Positions 27,549 to 36,879 of a stretch of 64,000 nt of DNA are shown here, piece by piece. The notes below the pieces were generated by a model. It had not been told where the DNA came from. It did not search any database and saw only the letters and a program-made list of their open reading frames with translations. Positions within the stretch are counted from its first letter, which is position 1. The number at the start of each line of letters is the position of its first letter. Where the stretch lies: positions 5,211,501 through 5,275,500 of the forward strand of contig NZ_CP041253.1 in NCBI RefSeq assembly GCF_006575665.1. The letters are read 5' to 3'. The position numbers were made by a program, and so were the translations under genes. Origin of the DNA: Echinicola soli. Lineage in GTDB: Bacteria; Bacteroidota; Bacteroidia; Cytophagales; Cyclobacteriaceae.

Positions 27549-28572
27549 AGAATATTATCGTTACGGTCTCTTCGTTTATCTCATAGGCAAAGTCTTTAGA
27601 GTAGGTTAAATCAATTAATATATTTTTAAGGCTTTGTTTCTGATAGATGGTGGTAACTGTCCAATCTCCGGGTGTTTGTCCTTTTACCTGTATATCCACA
27701 CCATACCACCGCTCCAACTTGGTGCTTATTTCATTGAAGCCAGCGTTTTCAAACACCAGTTTTCCCTCTTTCCAGCCGATCACCTTATCCACATCGACGG
27801 TTCCTTGGAATAATTTTTGGGTGTTCTTGTCCACAACCACTTCCTTTCCAGGGACCAGGGTAACTGCTTTATCCTGCTCTTCCAGCTTATTGATCTGAAC
27901 TTTACCCTCTAACAGGGAAACACGCAGCTCCCGGTCACCGAGGTAGGCATTTACGTTAAAGGCCGTTCCCAAGGCAGTGGTTTCTACCGGCCCACTTTCC
28001 ACAACAAACGGTTTGTTCTTATCCTTGGCCACTTCGAAATAGGCCTCCCCTTCCAAGCGGACCCTTCGCTCGTTGCCCTCAAAGCCTTGTGCATAGGTGA
28101 TGCTGGAAGCACTGTTCAAATAAACGATTGATCCATCGGGGAGGTAGAGCTTGGTCTTTTGGCCAGCAGGATTCTCTTTGACAACATAGGGTCTTTGTTG
28201 CCCTTCCGAGGGTTCTTGGAAAAAACCACCGTTTACCATATACAAAAGGGCCAATGATGTGGCTGCTATCAGCACAATAGCGGCGGCATATTTCATAAAT
28301 GGCTTCCAAACTGAGATGTTGCTTCCCTTCTCCTCTACTCCTTTGGACCAAATTTCATTGATCTTTTCCTCGGCATTTACAAGGACAGGCTCAGCAGTGG
28401 TTTCTTTCCAGGCTTTTTGGAAGGTCTCCAGGATTTCCAAACGCTCTTCGCGCTGTGCCGCCCAGTCTTTGATTTCTTCTATTTCTTCGGGGGTTGCCGT
28501 ATGGGTAAGCCACTTTGCAAGGAGCTTGTCGATATGGTTGTCTTCTCTGTTCACATTACCAAGACAACCCAC
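27547..28572 (-). CDS. FecR-family anti-sigma factor (PUL 2)
   Basis: A 341-residue protein with an N-terminal sigma-interacting region, one membrane helix (about 93-113), a FecR domain (about 135-235, with LPDGSIVYLNSASSITYAQG and then RRVRLEGEAYFEV) and a C-terminal DUF4974/STN-like domain (about 265-341). It should control the sigma factor of 28616-29269 in response to its SusC. It is similar in layout to the FecR of PUL 1 but shorter and different in sequence, in keeping with separate signalling channels. Confidence 0.93.
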   Translation of the reverse strand: MGCLGNVNREDNHIDKLLAKWLTHTATPEEIEEIKDWAAQREERLEILETFQKAWKETTAEPVLVNAEEKINEIWSKGVEEKGSNISVWKPFMKYAAAIVLIAATSLALLYMVNGGFFQEPSEGQQRPYVVKENPAGQKTKLYLPDGSIVYLNSASSITYAQGFEGNERRVRLEGEAYFEVAKDKNKPFVVESGPVETTALGTAFNVNAYLGDRELRVSLLEGKVQINKLEEQDKAVTLVPGKEVVVDKNTQKLFQGTVDVDKVIGWKEGKLVFENAGFNEISTKLERWYGVDIQVKGQTPGDWTVTTIYQKQSLKNILIDLTYSKDFAYEINEETVTIIF

Positions 28573-28615
28573 ATCATAAAAAGGCGTAATCGCTTTTGCC
28601 TATTTCAAAAAAAAA

Positions 28616-29269
28616 TCAATCAAAAAATTCAACAGTACTGTTTCCCAGCATCATAAAGGCCAAGCAGATGACATTTGCCTTATGCTTTAGCGGAACAATC
28701 TTGGCCTGGTCCCCATTGGAGGAAATATAATCTGCAATATCATGTCTCAGACCACGTATCGCCAGTTCCAAATGTTTTTTTACTGTTTTTTCCGCTATAC
28801 CCAAGGTCTTGGCCACTTCTCCGATCCTCAACCCGTCGTCTTTGACCATTTTAAAGACCAACCTCCTTTTATGCGGCAATTTTTCCACCAGGTCAGCAAT
28901 CCTCTCCCTCAGCTCCTTTGTCAGCAGTTGGTTGAGGGGTTGGGTATATTCTCCTGTTTTGATATCCTCAAAATCCAGGACGGAAGACAACGGTACTTTC
29001 CTTCTGTTCTTTTTCAGGTGGTTCAGGCATTGGTTTTTGACTGCATAGTAGATATACCCTTCAAAATTATCAATATCCTTTAGCTGAGACCGTTTGTTCA
29101 AAAGTTTTATAAAGACCTCGGAAACTACATCTTCAGCCTCTTGAAAATGGGGCAAAAAACAAAGGGCAAAAGAAATCAGTTTGGAATGATACCGCTTGAA
29201 CAGTTCTCCAAACGCCCTCTTATCCGAATTCACTGAAATCCGGTATAAAAGTACTTTGTTTTCATCCAT
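28616..29269 (-). CDS. ECF RNA polymerase sigma factor (PUL 2)
   Basis: The frame is open from an ATG at 29305, but the conserved family start fits the Met at 29269 (MDENKVLLYRISVNSDKRAF), giving 217 residues. Region 2 contains FGELFKRYHSKLISFALCF and EAEDVVSEVFIKLL; region 4 contains GLRIGEVAKTLGIAEKTVKK with the helix-turn-helix. A C-terminal extension of about 40 residues (NGDQAKIVPLKHKANVICLA) follows, partly hydrophobic. It heads PUL 2 with FecR 43 bases downstream. The upstream 29306-29907 region must hold its promoter. Confidence 0.92.
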   Translation of the reverse strand: MDENKVLLYRISVNSDKRAFGELFKRYHSKLISFALCFLPHFQEAEDVVSEVFIKLLNKRSQLKDIDNFEGYIYYAVKNQCLNHLKKNRRKVPLSSVLDFEDIKTGEYTQPLNQLLTKELRERIADLVEKLPHKRRLVFKMVKDDGLRIGEVAKTLGIAEKTVKKHLELAIRGLRHDIADYISSNGDQAKIVPLKHKANVICLAFMMLGNSTVEFFD

Positions 29270-29305
29270 TGTTTTTATCAGGTTTATCTTGGGGTTAATC
29301 TTCAT

Positions 29306-29907
29306 GCGGGAATCCTAAGCATTCATTATCAGGCGGAAAGGGTGTGTGTTTTTCTACCAATACTCAGGAAGCAGCATTAACAAATGAACAAAATCAATCC
29401 ATTAAATCCAAGAATCCCATTTCCCGGTTGGGTATTAAAAAATTTAAGAATACAAAACCCTATAAAACCAAAATATAATTCTAGCTAAATCGATTTTATC
29501 ACCACTCCCTTACTCCTTCATTTATAAAAAACTAGATAAACAGAAACAAGACATATGAGCGGACTTACCTCCAAGGAAATCCCCACTTTGGCCAAAGATT
29601 TCACTTAGCTGACAAATACCTGACTAATAAAAACTGCATGACCATGGTAAGTGGAAATAGGCACAATAGCGCCCCAGGTTTGATAGCAATGCAGAAATTC
29701 ACATCCCCATCCAATAAATCAAATATTACGTACCTCAAATACATTAAATTTAATTTCACCATAATTTGAATTTGGCCTGATTTTCGATTCACCAGCAATT
29801 GATATTAAATAAGGGCTGTATATTCCTTTAAATGCACTAAAGATATTTAGCCCTATTTTTTTCAACCAAAAATTTGATTTAATACAGAAAACGATTGCCA
29901 ACTATAT
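29306..29907. other. Divergent intergenic region between PUL 2 and the STAS-like/kinase pair
   Basis: About 600 AT-rich bases with no protein-like frame on either strand. It must carry the promoters of the minus-strand sigma gene and of the plus-strand STAS-like gene. A loose inverted repeat (AAGGGCT near 29811 and AGCCCT near 29849) lies 50-100 bases before the latter. No box fitting TAnnTTTG with correct spacing was found. Confidence 0.5.
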
Positions 29908-30300
29908 ATGGACACGATTACTACCAGGACCCAAGAATTCCGTCTGCTACAGAACGGCATTATCCACACCAGGATCCTACCCAATTTATCCCTGACCCTG
30001 GACGATGGAAGAGAGAACCTCACCGCTGTATCGACCATAACCGGGAACAAGCCCGCATACTTGATGGTGGATATCAGCAAGGTCAAAGGGATTTCAAGTG
30101 AATGCAGGGACCTATTTTGTAGCAAGGACGCCGCCAAGGTCCAACATGCGGTGGGGATGGTGTCCACCTCTTCGATGGGAAGAATGATCGGGAATTTCTT
30201 TTTGGGCTTTAACAGGCCACCGTTTCCCATTCGGATTTTTGCCGATCATTCAGAAGCATTATCTTGGTTAACCACAATTAAGAATGGACAAGGAAAATAA
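29908..30300 (+). CDS. Small STAS/SEC14-like protein (DUF7793-like), copy 2
   Basis: A 130-residue soluble protein, the close paralogue of 1238-1630 (about 76 of 130 positions identical, no gaps). The central strand LMVDIS, the motif KGISSECRDLF and the end GNFFLGFNRPPFPIRIF are retained. Its last 17 bases overlap the start of the histidine kinase at 30284, so both are translated from one message and probably act together. The kinase has no sensor domain of its own, which makes this protein a candidate for its input or inhibitor. That role is an inference from gene order and the STAS-like fold. Confidence 0.78.
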   Translation: MDTITTRTQEFRLLQNGIIHTRILPNLSLTLDDGRENLTAVSTITGNKPAYLMVDISKVKGISSECRDLFCSKDAAKVQHAVGMVSTSSMGRMIGNFFLGFNRPPFPIRIFADHSEALSWLTTIKNGQGK

Positions 30301-31165
30301 ACCAACTGATCTGGAAGACCAGGCCTTGATATCGGAGTTTATCCGATTGGTAGGGGAAATAGCCAGTTTAAATTTCCCTAGCAGGATTAATACCAACACC
30401 GGGGACACCTCTTTAGGCGTCCTTGCTGCGGGGCTGAACATGCTTAGTGAGGAAGTCGAAAAAAAAATGGTAGAGCTGTCCAACCTCAAGGAAGTCAACC
30501 ATAACCTTGAAAATTTCTCCCTTACACTTGCCCATGACATCAAGTCCCCGTTGAACAATATCATGGGCATCATTGACCTTATGGATAGTGAGGTCGAAGA
30601 GGGTTCCTATGCAAATATCCCGGAATACATTGAGTTGATCAGGGCCATGAACAGCAAAAGCCTGGAGATCGTAAGTGGAATCCTGGAATACTCAAAATCC
30701 ACTGTAAATTCCCGGAAGCTCAAATTGATCAGTATACAAAAAACGTGTGCACAGATCGTCGAATCCTTTTCCCGTGCCCACTCCATCAGGGTAACTTACC
30801 AGACCATGGTTCCCGAAATTTACTATGACCCCATGGCCCTCTACCAGGTGCTATCCAACTTGATCAACAATGCCATCAAGTTCAATAACAAACAGGAATG
30901 TGCGTTATTGGTCAAGAGTATTGAACGGCAGGATGATATTATGATCTCCATTCAGGACAATGGCCCGGGTATTCCGGAAAAATTCAGGGACAATATCTTC
31001 AATTTGTTCTTTCGGCTGAACCAGGAGAACCAACCAACGGGTACCGGGCTGGGCCTGGCCATCATCAAAAAAATCATACTGGAGAATAATGGAAAAATCT
31101 GGACGGAATCGCGTCCCGGAGAAGGCACCACCTTCTGTTTCACGGTTCAAAAGGCTCCCGGGTAA
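30284..31165 (+). CDS. Sensor-less cytoplasmic histidine kinase, partner of STAS-like protein
   Basis: A 293-residue kinase without membrane segment or PAS domain. An N-terminal helical stretch (about 1-72) leads to the DHp domain with LAHDIKSPLNNIMG (His 84) and a complete HATPase: N box YQVLSNLINNAIKFN, G1 IQDNGPGIP, F box FFRL, G2 GTGLGLAIIKK. All residues needed for activity are there. The start overlaps the STAS-like gene by 17 nt. No response regulator lies nearby. The neighbouring PAS-DHp proteins without ATPase domain, such as the one at 1-954, could be phosphorylation targets or heterodimer partners, which is untested. Confidence 0.9.
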   Translation: MDKENKPTDLEDQALISEFIRLVGEIASLNFPSRINTNTGDTSLGVLAAGLNMLSEEVEKKMVELSNLKEVNHNLENFSLTLAHDIKSPLNNIMGIIDLMDSEVEEGSYANIPEYIELIRAMNSKSLEIVSGILEYSKSTVNSRKLKLISIQKTCAQIVESFSRAHSIRVTYQTMVPEIYYDPMALYQVLSNLINNAIKFNNKQECALLVKSIERQDDIMISIQDNGPGIPEKFRDNIFNLFFRLNQENQPTGTGLGLAIIKKIILENNGKIWTESRPGEGTTFCFTVQKAPG

Positions 31166-31204
31166 CCTAAGGTGGATACGGCAGCCAATCATTTCCATTT
31201 CCCA

Positions 31205-33289
31205 TCAAGAACCCTGTTCTTCCAATGGAATGGCAAACCAAAATACACTGCCTTTTCCCCGTTCCGACTCCACTCCTATTTTCCCATTGTTCATTTCTAT
31301 GTATTGTCGGCATAAGACCAGCCCCAGGCCGGTGCCAATTTCATGGTGGGTACCTTCGGTGCTCATGTTCACTTCATCAAAGATATAGGGAAGCTTTTCG
31401 GCGGGAATCCCTGTTCCTGTATCTTCTACCGAAACCACCAGCAGCCTTTCCTCACTATCGCTTCTGGTGGAAAGTATGATTTGGTCTCCATTATCACAAT
31501 ACTTTATGGCATTGGCCAGAAAGTTTCGGACAACAATCTTGACCATTTCTTCATCCGCATAGGCCATACCTGGCTGTGTTCGGTCAGAAATTTCTATCCC
31601 CTTTCTTTTTGCGTCCCATAGAAGCAACGAAATGGTCTTTTCTACTAATCCTTTTATTTCAAACCCGTTTGGCCGTGCGGAAGCTTGGGTCATCTGGCTC
31701 TTTGCCCATAGAACAAGATCATTTACAAAATAATTGACCTCATTTAATTTCGTACTGATCTGTTGGGTGAGCATGTTCATTTCTTCTTTGTTGAACATCC
31801 CTTCCTGGTACATATCCACTGTGCTTTTCAGGGAATTCAGTGGTGTCTTCACATCATGTGCCACCACTGACAATATTCGGTCCTTGAATTTGCCTATCCT
31901 TTCCAGTTCCCTGTTCTGCTCATCAATCTTTTTCTGATGGGCCTTTTGTATCCTACTTGTACGACGGATATTTCTTAGGTACAGGGCCAATAAAAGGACT
32001 ATAAAAACCAGCAGTATCGATACGGCAAGGATAAAATAGGTATAGTTGCGTTGGCGAAGCAATTGTCCCTGATACTTTTGGTTGACGGTTTGTATTTCCT
32101 GATCATGTCGAAACTGCTCCTCGGCCTTCACCAATTGCATCCTGACCTCTTGGTTCATCAAACTATCTCCGAGCAGTGTATATTCCTGATAACTGTCGAG
32201 TGCTGGTTTATAGTCTCCCATTGCCGCTTGGATCTTACTTAAAAAAAGAAATCCATCCCTTGTCAGGGCCATATGATGGATGTCTCTTGCCAGTTCAAGT
32301 CCCGTTTGCACCTGATCATATGCCTCCTTTAGTTTTCCCGTTTCAAGCAGGCACTTGGCTATTTTAAGGTTCGCCTCTGCCACCTTCTGTTCTGTTCCCA
32401 GCGCTACGGCAATGTTTTTTGCTTCAGCATACTTTTCCATGGCCTCCCCTGACTTTCCGGTCTGTTCCAAAAAGTCCCCTAACGCCATGAAGGCCCTGAC
32501 CATGCCTGCCCGGTGGCCCAATTCCCCGCTTTCCTTCAGGGCTTTCTGATAAAACTCCTGGGCTTTTGCCGGCTGGTTTTCCTTGAGGTATACCCGGCCA
32601 ATACTTATATCCAACAGGTGCAGGAGACGTTGGTAACCTGCTCGCTCATAAAGTTCCTTGCTCCGGGCAAAGGATTCTCTGGCTTCCTGCAATTTCCCCT
32701 GCAGCTCATATACTTGTCCAATGGTCCAGTGGTTTCGGGCTACTTGCTTTTCAAAACCGTTTGCGGTGGCGATTTCCAAGCCGCGATAAGCCAGTTGCTG
32801 AGCCTGTTCGTACATCCCTATATCCAGATAGACCATCGACAGGTTAATGCACAATACTCCTATTTCCTTGTTGAACCCCATCTTTTCGGCCTTCATCAGG
32901 GCATTCTTTTCCACCTCGATGGCCTCTTGGAAGTTTCCTTTTTCATAATGTGCCGTACCAATATGGATCATCGCTGTTACCGCACCCCTTTGGTAACCTA
33001 TGCGCTTGCTGAATGTGAGGGATCTTTTCGATATGGCCATCACCGAATCCGGACTGGTGCTCCAATACCGATAGGCAAGATGGTTCAGGGTTCTGATAAA
33101 AACGGTATCTTTTTCATAACCGGGTTGTTGCTGAAACTGCACTACTTTTGCCCGTAAGCTATCCCTATCCAGCTCTTGGGCAACCGTTATAGAAGACCAT
33201 ATAACTTGTAATGCCCATAGGTACCAAAATACGCTCCAATGCTTATGTTTTATAAAAGTATTCGCCATAATTCCTTTACTCCTCATCAA
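31205..33289 (-). CDS. TPR-containing membrane sensor histidine kinase
   Basis: A 694-residue protein. The signal peptide (MANTFIKHKHWSVFWYLWAL, probable start at the internal Met 8) is followed by about seven TPR repeats in the periplasm (about 60-375), a coiled stretch, one membrane helix (about 416-438), a coiled linker, the DHp domain with SVVAHDVKTPLNSL (His 478) and a full HATPase with NFLANAIKYC, VEDTGTGIP and GTGLGLVLCRQ. This architecture is frequent in Bacteroidota. The ligand is unknown. The gene converges on the kinase at 30284-31165 with 39 bases between them and stands alone on its strand. Confidence 0.92.
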   Translation of the reverse strand: MMRSKGIMANTFIKHKHWSVFWYLWALQVIWSSITVAQELDRDSLRAKVVQFQQQPGYEKDTVFIRTLNHLAYRYWSTSPDSVMAISKRSLTFSKRIGYQRGAVTAMIHIGTAHYEKGNFQEAIEVEKNALMKAEKMGFNKEIGVLCINLSMVYLDIGMYEQAQQLAYRGLEIATANGFEKQVARNHWTIGQVYELQGKLQEARESFARSKELYERAGYQRLLHLLDISIGRVYLKENQPAKAQEFYQKALKESGELGHRAGMVRAFMALGDFLEQTGKSGEAMEKYAEAKNIAVALGTEQKVAEANLKIAKCLLETGKLKEAYDQVQTGLELARDIHHMALTRDGFLFLSKIQAAMGDYKPALDSYQEYTLLGDSLMNQEVRMQLVKAEEQFRHDQEIQTVNQKYQGQLLRQRNYTYFILAVSILLVFIVLLLALYLRNIRRTSRIQKAHQKKIDEQNRELERIGKFKDRILSVVAHDVKTPLNSLKSTVDMYQEGMFNKEEMNMLTQQISTKLNEVNYFVNDLVLWAKSQMTQASARPNGFEIKGLVEKTISLLLWDAKRKGIEISDRTQPGMAYADEEMVKIVVRNFLANAIKYCDNGDQIILSTRSDSEERLLVVSVEDTGTGIPAEKLPYIFDEVNMSTEGTHHEIGTGLGLVLCRQYIEMNNGKIGVESERGKGSVFWFAIPLEEQGS

Positions 33290-33613
33290 CTACAAATGGA
33301 CCATAACACTAAAGAACCATATTTTCCAATAAAAACCAATTATAGAAACCGGCGGTAAATCCTCTTTAATTCCGGTCAGTTAAAACTTGTCCTTAGCGTC
33401 TTTTTGCACTCGCTGACAACTCAGGCAAACAAAAGACACCTTACCTGGACCGGACTTTACTTTACAAAAGAACGTGCCGGCGTTTTGTCCCTATCCATAT
33501 AACTGGTTTAAACGATCATAAAATTTGTGGGTTTAACAAATTGTCCCTAAAACCCTATTTCCAGTATTCCTGAAATGGCAAACCTCAGATAACACACATT
33601 TCCCAGACATCCT
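33290..33613. other. Intergenic region between TPR kinase and mobilization cassette
   Basis: About 324 bases with no gene. It holds the promoter side of the TPR kinase gene and the 3' end of the mobilization genes. No integrase attachment site, tRNA gene end or direct repeat matching the other side of the cassette was found by eye. Confidence 0.4.
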
Positions 33614-35596
33614 TTACCGCTTTCTGATAATCAGACCTGCCAGGCCGGGGCTGTCAAGCATCCTGTCCAGCTCGGATTCTATCAGTTCGCTAACTTCGGC
33701 TTTGATCCTTTTATAGTTATTGGCCACTTCATGTTCCTCGAGTTTCCTGCAGGCAGGAATTGGCCGGTACCCGTTTTCTTCCTTTCTGATTCCATCATGG
33801 TCGTTTTGAATGGTAGCATGAAATCCCTTTAATTTCATGGGCTGGTCGGGTGTATCGGCCACCAGTCCCACAAATTCCCCGGAGGACAGGGAAGCGATGG
33901 TGGATTGGGGTACGGCAAGGTCAAGTTGTACCGAATGGCTTATCGAGGTATCATTGGAATTGATTGACCGACTCTGCCTGGGCTGGCGGATCTTGCCAAA
34001 GCGGTCCGATAGTTGTTTTGCCGTATCACCCAGCACCTGTCCGGAAACGATATTGCCCACCGTGTTCATGATCACCTCTGCCTGCTCCCTGCCGTAGTCC
34101 TTTTTTAGCTGGCTATAATCCTGTACGCCCAGACAGGTAGCCACTTTATTGCTCCTTGCCGTAGCGATCAGGTTATCGATCCCGTTAAAATAAATGGTGG
34201 GAAACTCATCGAAGATCAGGCTGGACTTGAGCTTTCTCTTTTGGTTGACCAGCTTGGTGATCCTGGATATGTACAAGCTGAGCACCGCTCCATACACCTG
34301 CTGCTTTTGCGGGTTGTTGCCCATGCAGACGATCTTCGGCCTTTCCGGATTGTTGATGTCCAGGGTAAATTCACTTTCGGAGAGCACATAATATAGTTGG
34401 GGGGATGATAGGCGGGCCATGGTGATCTTGGCACTGGCGATCTGGCCTTCCAATTGTTCTGCAGCCCCTTGCATAAATGCAGATACAAAGGGGTTTATCA
34501 GCACTTCGATCTCTGGTTCGCATCGCAGCACCGAGAACAGCTTCTCGTATTCTACCTGCATCATTTCAATGACATGGGGAAGGGTACAATACTTCCCTTC
34601 CTTGTACCGCTTCAAATACCAGATTACGGCAGTAAGAAAGTTAATGGGCGATTCAACAAAAAAGTCTCCCTGTTTTTTGATCCATTCCCGGTTGAGGCCC
34701 ATCATAATGGTCCGTGAAGCCTCACTGGCATCGGTGATGTCCAGCATGGTGGATGGCTCCAAGGGATTGCAGCGATGACTGCGGGAAAGGTCATCAAAAT
34801 TGATGGTATAAAATGTCGGTGCTATGTTATAGGCCGATCTGTTTTTTAGCAGGGCATTATAGGCAATACGGGAAAGGTCGTCGTACTTAAAGTCATAGAT
34901 AAACATGGAAAAGCCCTTGGCAATGTGCTGGGTGATCACATGGCGGATGACAAAATAGCTTTTCCCGGAACCAGGGGTTCCCAGGACCAACAGGGCACGG
35001 AAAGGATTGATAATGTTGATCCAGCTGGTCCTGCTCTTCTGTTTCAATCGATATATGGCCGGTAAGTTCACCGAATATTCATTTTCAAGAAGTCGTTCCT
35101 CCTGGGGAAAGGTTTCATTGTCATGGTTAAACACATCCTTACTGCCCTGGTCTTTCAAATAACGGGACAGCCTTCCCCCTCCCCACAGAACCATAAGGTA
35201 GCCTGTCACCATGGACACCAAATAACAGTAGCCAAAAACCAATGGGTCCGGCACTATTGTCTTCCAATAAACTGCCACAAAAAACAAGGCACTTCCCAGC
35301 ACCATGGTAATCAAAGCAGGCAGCCATTTAATGGTTGTATCTTTTTTTCCTTTGGCACCCAACAGGCTGACATAGAGCAATCCCAAACAAAAGATCTTGG
35401 CATAAAGGGCATTGCCCAGAAAAGGCAATTTCCCTAAATTCTCCACCAAAACTGTTAGGAAGGGCCATGAAAAGCCCCATTTGGAAAAGACATATGGCAG
35501 GGTCAGGTAAAAGTGAATAAGCAAAATGGCCATGCTGATCTTGCGTGTAAGGTCAAGGATCTTACGAAGGGCCTGTTGGTTTTCTCCTGTAGCCAT
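33614..35596 (-). CDS. MobC/TraG-type conjugation coupling protein (VirD4-like ATPase)
   Basis: A 660-residue protein with four membrane helices in the first 140 residues, then a cytoplasmic ATPase with Walker A GTPGSGKS (206-213) and Walker B SSLIFDEF (Asp 463, Glu 464). The later motif AITMARLSSPQLYYVL-like region and the C-terminal TraG_D-type part fit the Bacteroidota MobC family that links relaxase-DNA complexes to a conjugative pore. Its ATG overlaps the relaxase stop by one base. No pore genes lie in the window, so transfer would depend on a helper element. Confidence 0.88.
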   Translation of the reverse strand: MATGENQQALRKILDLTRKISMAILLIHFYLTLPYVFSKWGFSWPFLTVLVENLGKLPFLGNALYAKIFCLGLLYVSLLGAKGKKDTTIKWLPALITMVLGSALFFVAVYWKTIVPDPLVFGYCYLVSMVTGYLMVLWGGGRLSRYLKDQGSKDVFNHDNETFPQEERLLENEYSVNLPAIYRLKQKSRTSWINIINPFRALLVLGTPGSGKSYFVIRHVITQHIAKGFSMFIYDFKYDDLSRIAYNALLKNRSAYNIAPTFYTINFDDLSRSHRCNPLEPSTMLDITDASEASRTIMMGLNREWIKKQGDFFVESPINFLTAVIWYLKRYKEGKYCTLPHVIEMMQVEYEKLFSVLRCEPEIEVLINPFVSAFMQGAAEQLEGQIASAKITMARLSSPQLYYVLSESEFTLDINNPERPKIVCMGNNPQKQQVYGAVLSLYISRITKLVNQKRKLKSSLIFDEFPTIYFNGIDNLIATARSNKVATCLGVQDYSQLKKDYGREQAEVIMNTVGNIVSGQVLGDTAKQLSDRFGKIRQPRQSRSINSNDTSISHSVQLDLAVPQSTIASLSSGEFVGLVADTPDQPMKLKGFHATIQNDHDGIRKEENGYRPIPACRKLEEHEVANNYKRIKAEVSELIESELDRMLDSPGLAGLIIRKR

Positions 35597-36879
35597 TATG
35601 ATCGATTTGGTGACAACTTAGCTTTTTTTGCCCTTTGGAGTGGCAAAGAACCCTTCGGTTGGATCGCCCATAACCTATTCGCCCTTTCAAAAATATCAAG
35701 GAGCATTGGCGTTTCTTCCAGCTTCCAGACCGGTACCTTTTCAAGTTCACCCTCCCTGTAGGTAGAGACCACCATCCCAGAAATCAAGTTCTTGTTTTTC
35801 CTTTCACCCGCCCCTCTTTGTACCAAGGAGTATCTCTCTTCCAATTTTGCGACCACAGTTCTAGGAAGAGACCATAATAATTTCTTCGAAAAAGGAAAGG
35901 TTGTCCTGTTAAGGTGGTCAATGCCTATTGCCCTTTTTCTTTCCGATTCCCTGTCCATTTGGGCGTTGATCGCAAATCCGTTTTTATGGAGTATCCTATC
36001 GAGATCTTCGAGCTCATTTTTTCCAATTTCATTCTGGATCCCCAAAAAACGGCCTTGAGCCTTAGCCACCTTCCCGGGTAAACCAGGACCATTTTTCTTA
36101 ATGTACTTTAGCAGGTTTTTATATATGGGACATGGGGAAAGGATACTTGCCTTAATAGGGCCCCCTTTATGTTTGCCGCGGTCATCCAATGGACAGTAGG
36201 CAAGCCCACGGTATCGCCACATCACCCCTCCCTTTTTGCCCTGGACCAACCCCACGTTAAATTCGCGCAAAATGGCTGAAAATTCCGCTATGGAGCCAAA
36301 TGTATACTGGCGCAATACTCCCTTGATGATCCCTTCTATAGCCCCTATGGTTTCCATTTTACCGTATTCCAATTTTTCCAGGTAAGGTGAATTCGGAAGC
36401 TGCCCATTTGCCGAAGGAGAATAATGCAGTCCCAGCTCTCCTATCAGCTCATTACGGGCTTTTTCAGACAAGGTCTTTCCCAAATGATGGGTTTGCAAGC
36501 GTTTCCCCTCTTTGGTAATGGTAGTACTGAGGATATGTAAATGGGGACAATAACTATCTATATGGTTGAACACCAAATAAGGTTGTTTACCGTAACCAAT
36601 ACGCTTCATGTATTGCTGTGCGATGTAGCGCAGTTGACTCTTTTCCAATTGATCTTTTTGGGAAAAATGCAGGAAGATATGGATGGCATTAACCTTTACC
36701 CTTTTATTCCTAAAGGTAAAAGACCTAAAATGCTGGTTCAACTTCTTTTGGCCCATGTTCTTTCCAATGCTCCCAAAGCCGTGGATAGTGATTAATTGGG
36801 CAATTCCATGATTAATTTTCTTAAAATGGTAATACAGGATGTCATTTATGTTCCTGCCCACATTTATTATTGCCATCAT
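35596..36879 (-). CDS. MobB-type relaxase (mobilization nuclease)
   Basis: A 427-residue relaxase. Near the N-terminus the Tyr pair in INDILYYHFKK (16/17) provides the likely catalytic tyrosine. The metal-binding three-His motif reads FNHIDSYCPHLHILST (His 106, 113, 115). The preceding Ala-Ile-His region and the downstream GKRLQTHHLGKTLSEKAR stretch also fit the MOBP-like relaxases of Bacteroidota. The enzyme nicks oriT and stays bound to the 5' end during transfer. It overlaps the ribbon-helix-helix gene by four bases upstream and the coupling protein gene downstream, so the three form one translational unit. Completeness suggests the cassette is intact. Confidence 0.88.
   Translation of the reverse strand: MMAIINVGRNINDILYYHFKKINHGIAQLITIHGFGSIGKNMGQKKLNQHFRSFTFRNKRVKVNAIHIFLHFSQKDQLEKSQLRYIAQQYMKRIGYGKQPYLVFNHIDSYCPHLHILSTTITKEGKRLQTHHLGKTLSEKARNELIGELGLHYSPSANGQLPNSPYLEKLEYGKMETIGAIEGIIKGVLRQYTFGSIAEFSAILREFNVGLVQGKKGGVMWRYRGLAYCPLDDRGKHKGGPIKASILSPCPIYKNLLKYIKKNGPGLPGKVAKAQGRFLGIQNEIGKNELEDLDRILHKNGFAINAQMDRESERKRAIGIDHLNRTTFPFSKKLLWSLPRTVVAKLEERYSLVQRGAGERKNKNLISGMVVSTYREGELEKVPVWKLEETPMLLDIFERANRLWAIQPKGSLPLQRAKKAKLSPNRS

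Noticed and set aside
1977-29269. One single large PUL
   Set aside because: Two complete sigma/FecR/SusC/SusD sets with a 736-base gap and a strong stem-loop between them indicate two independent loci.
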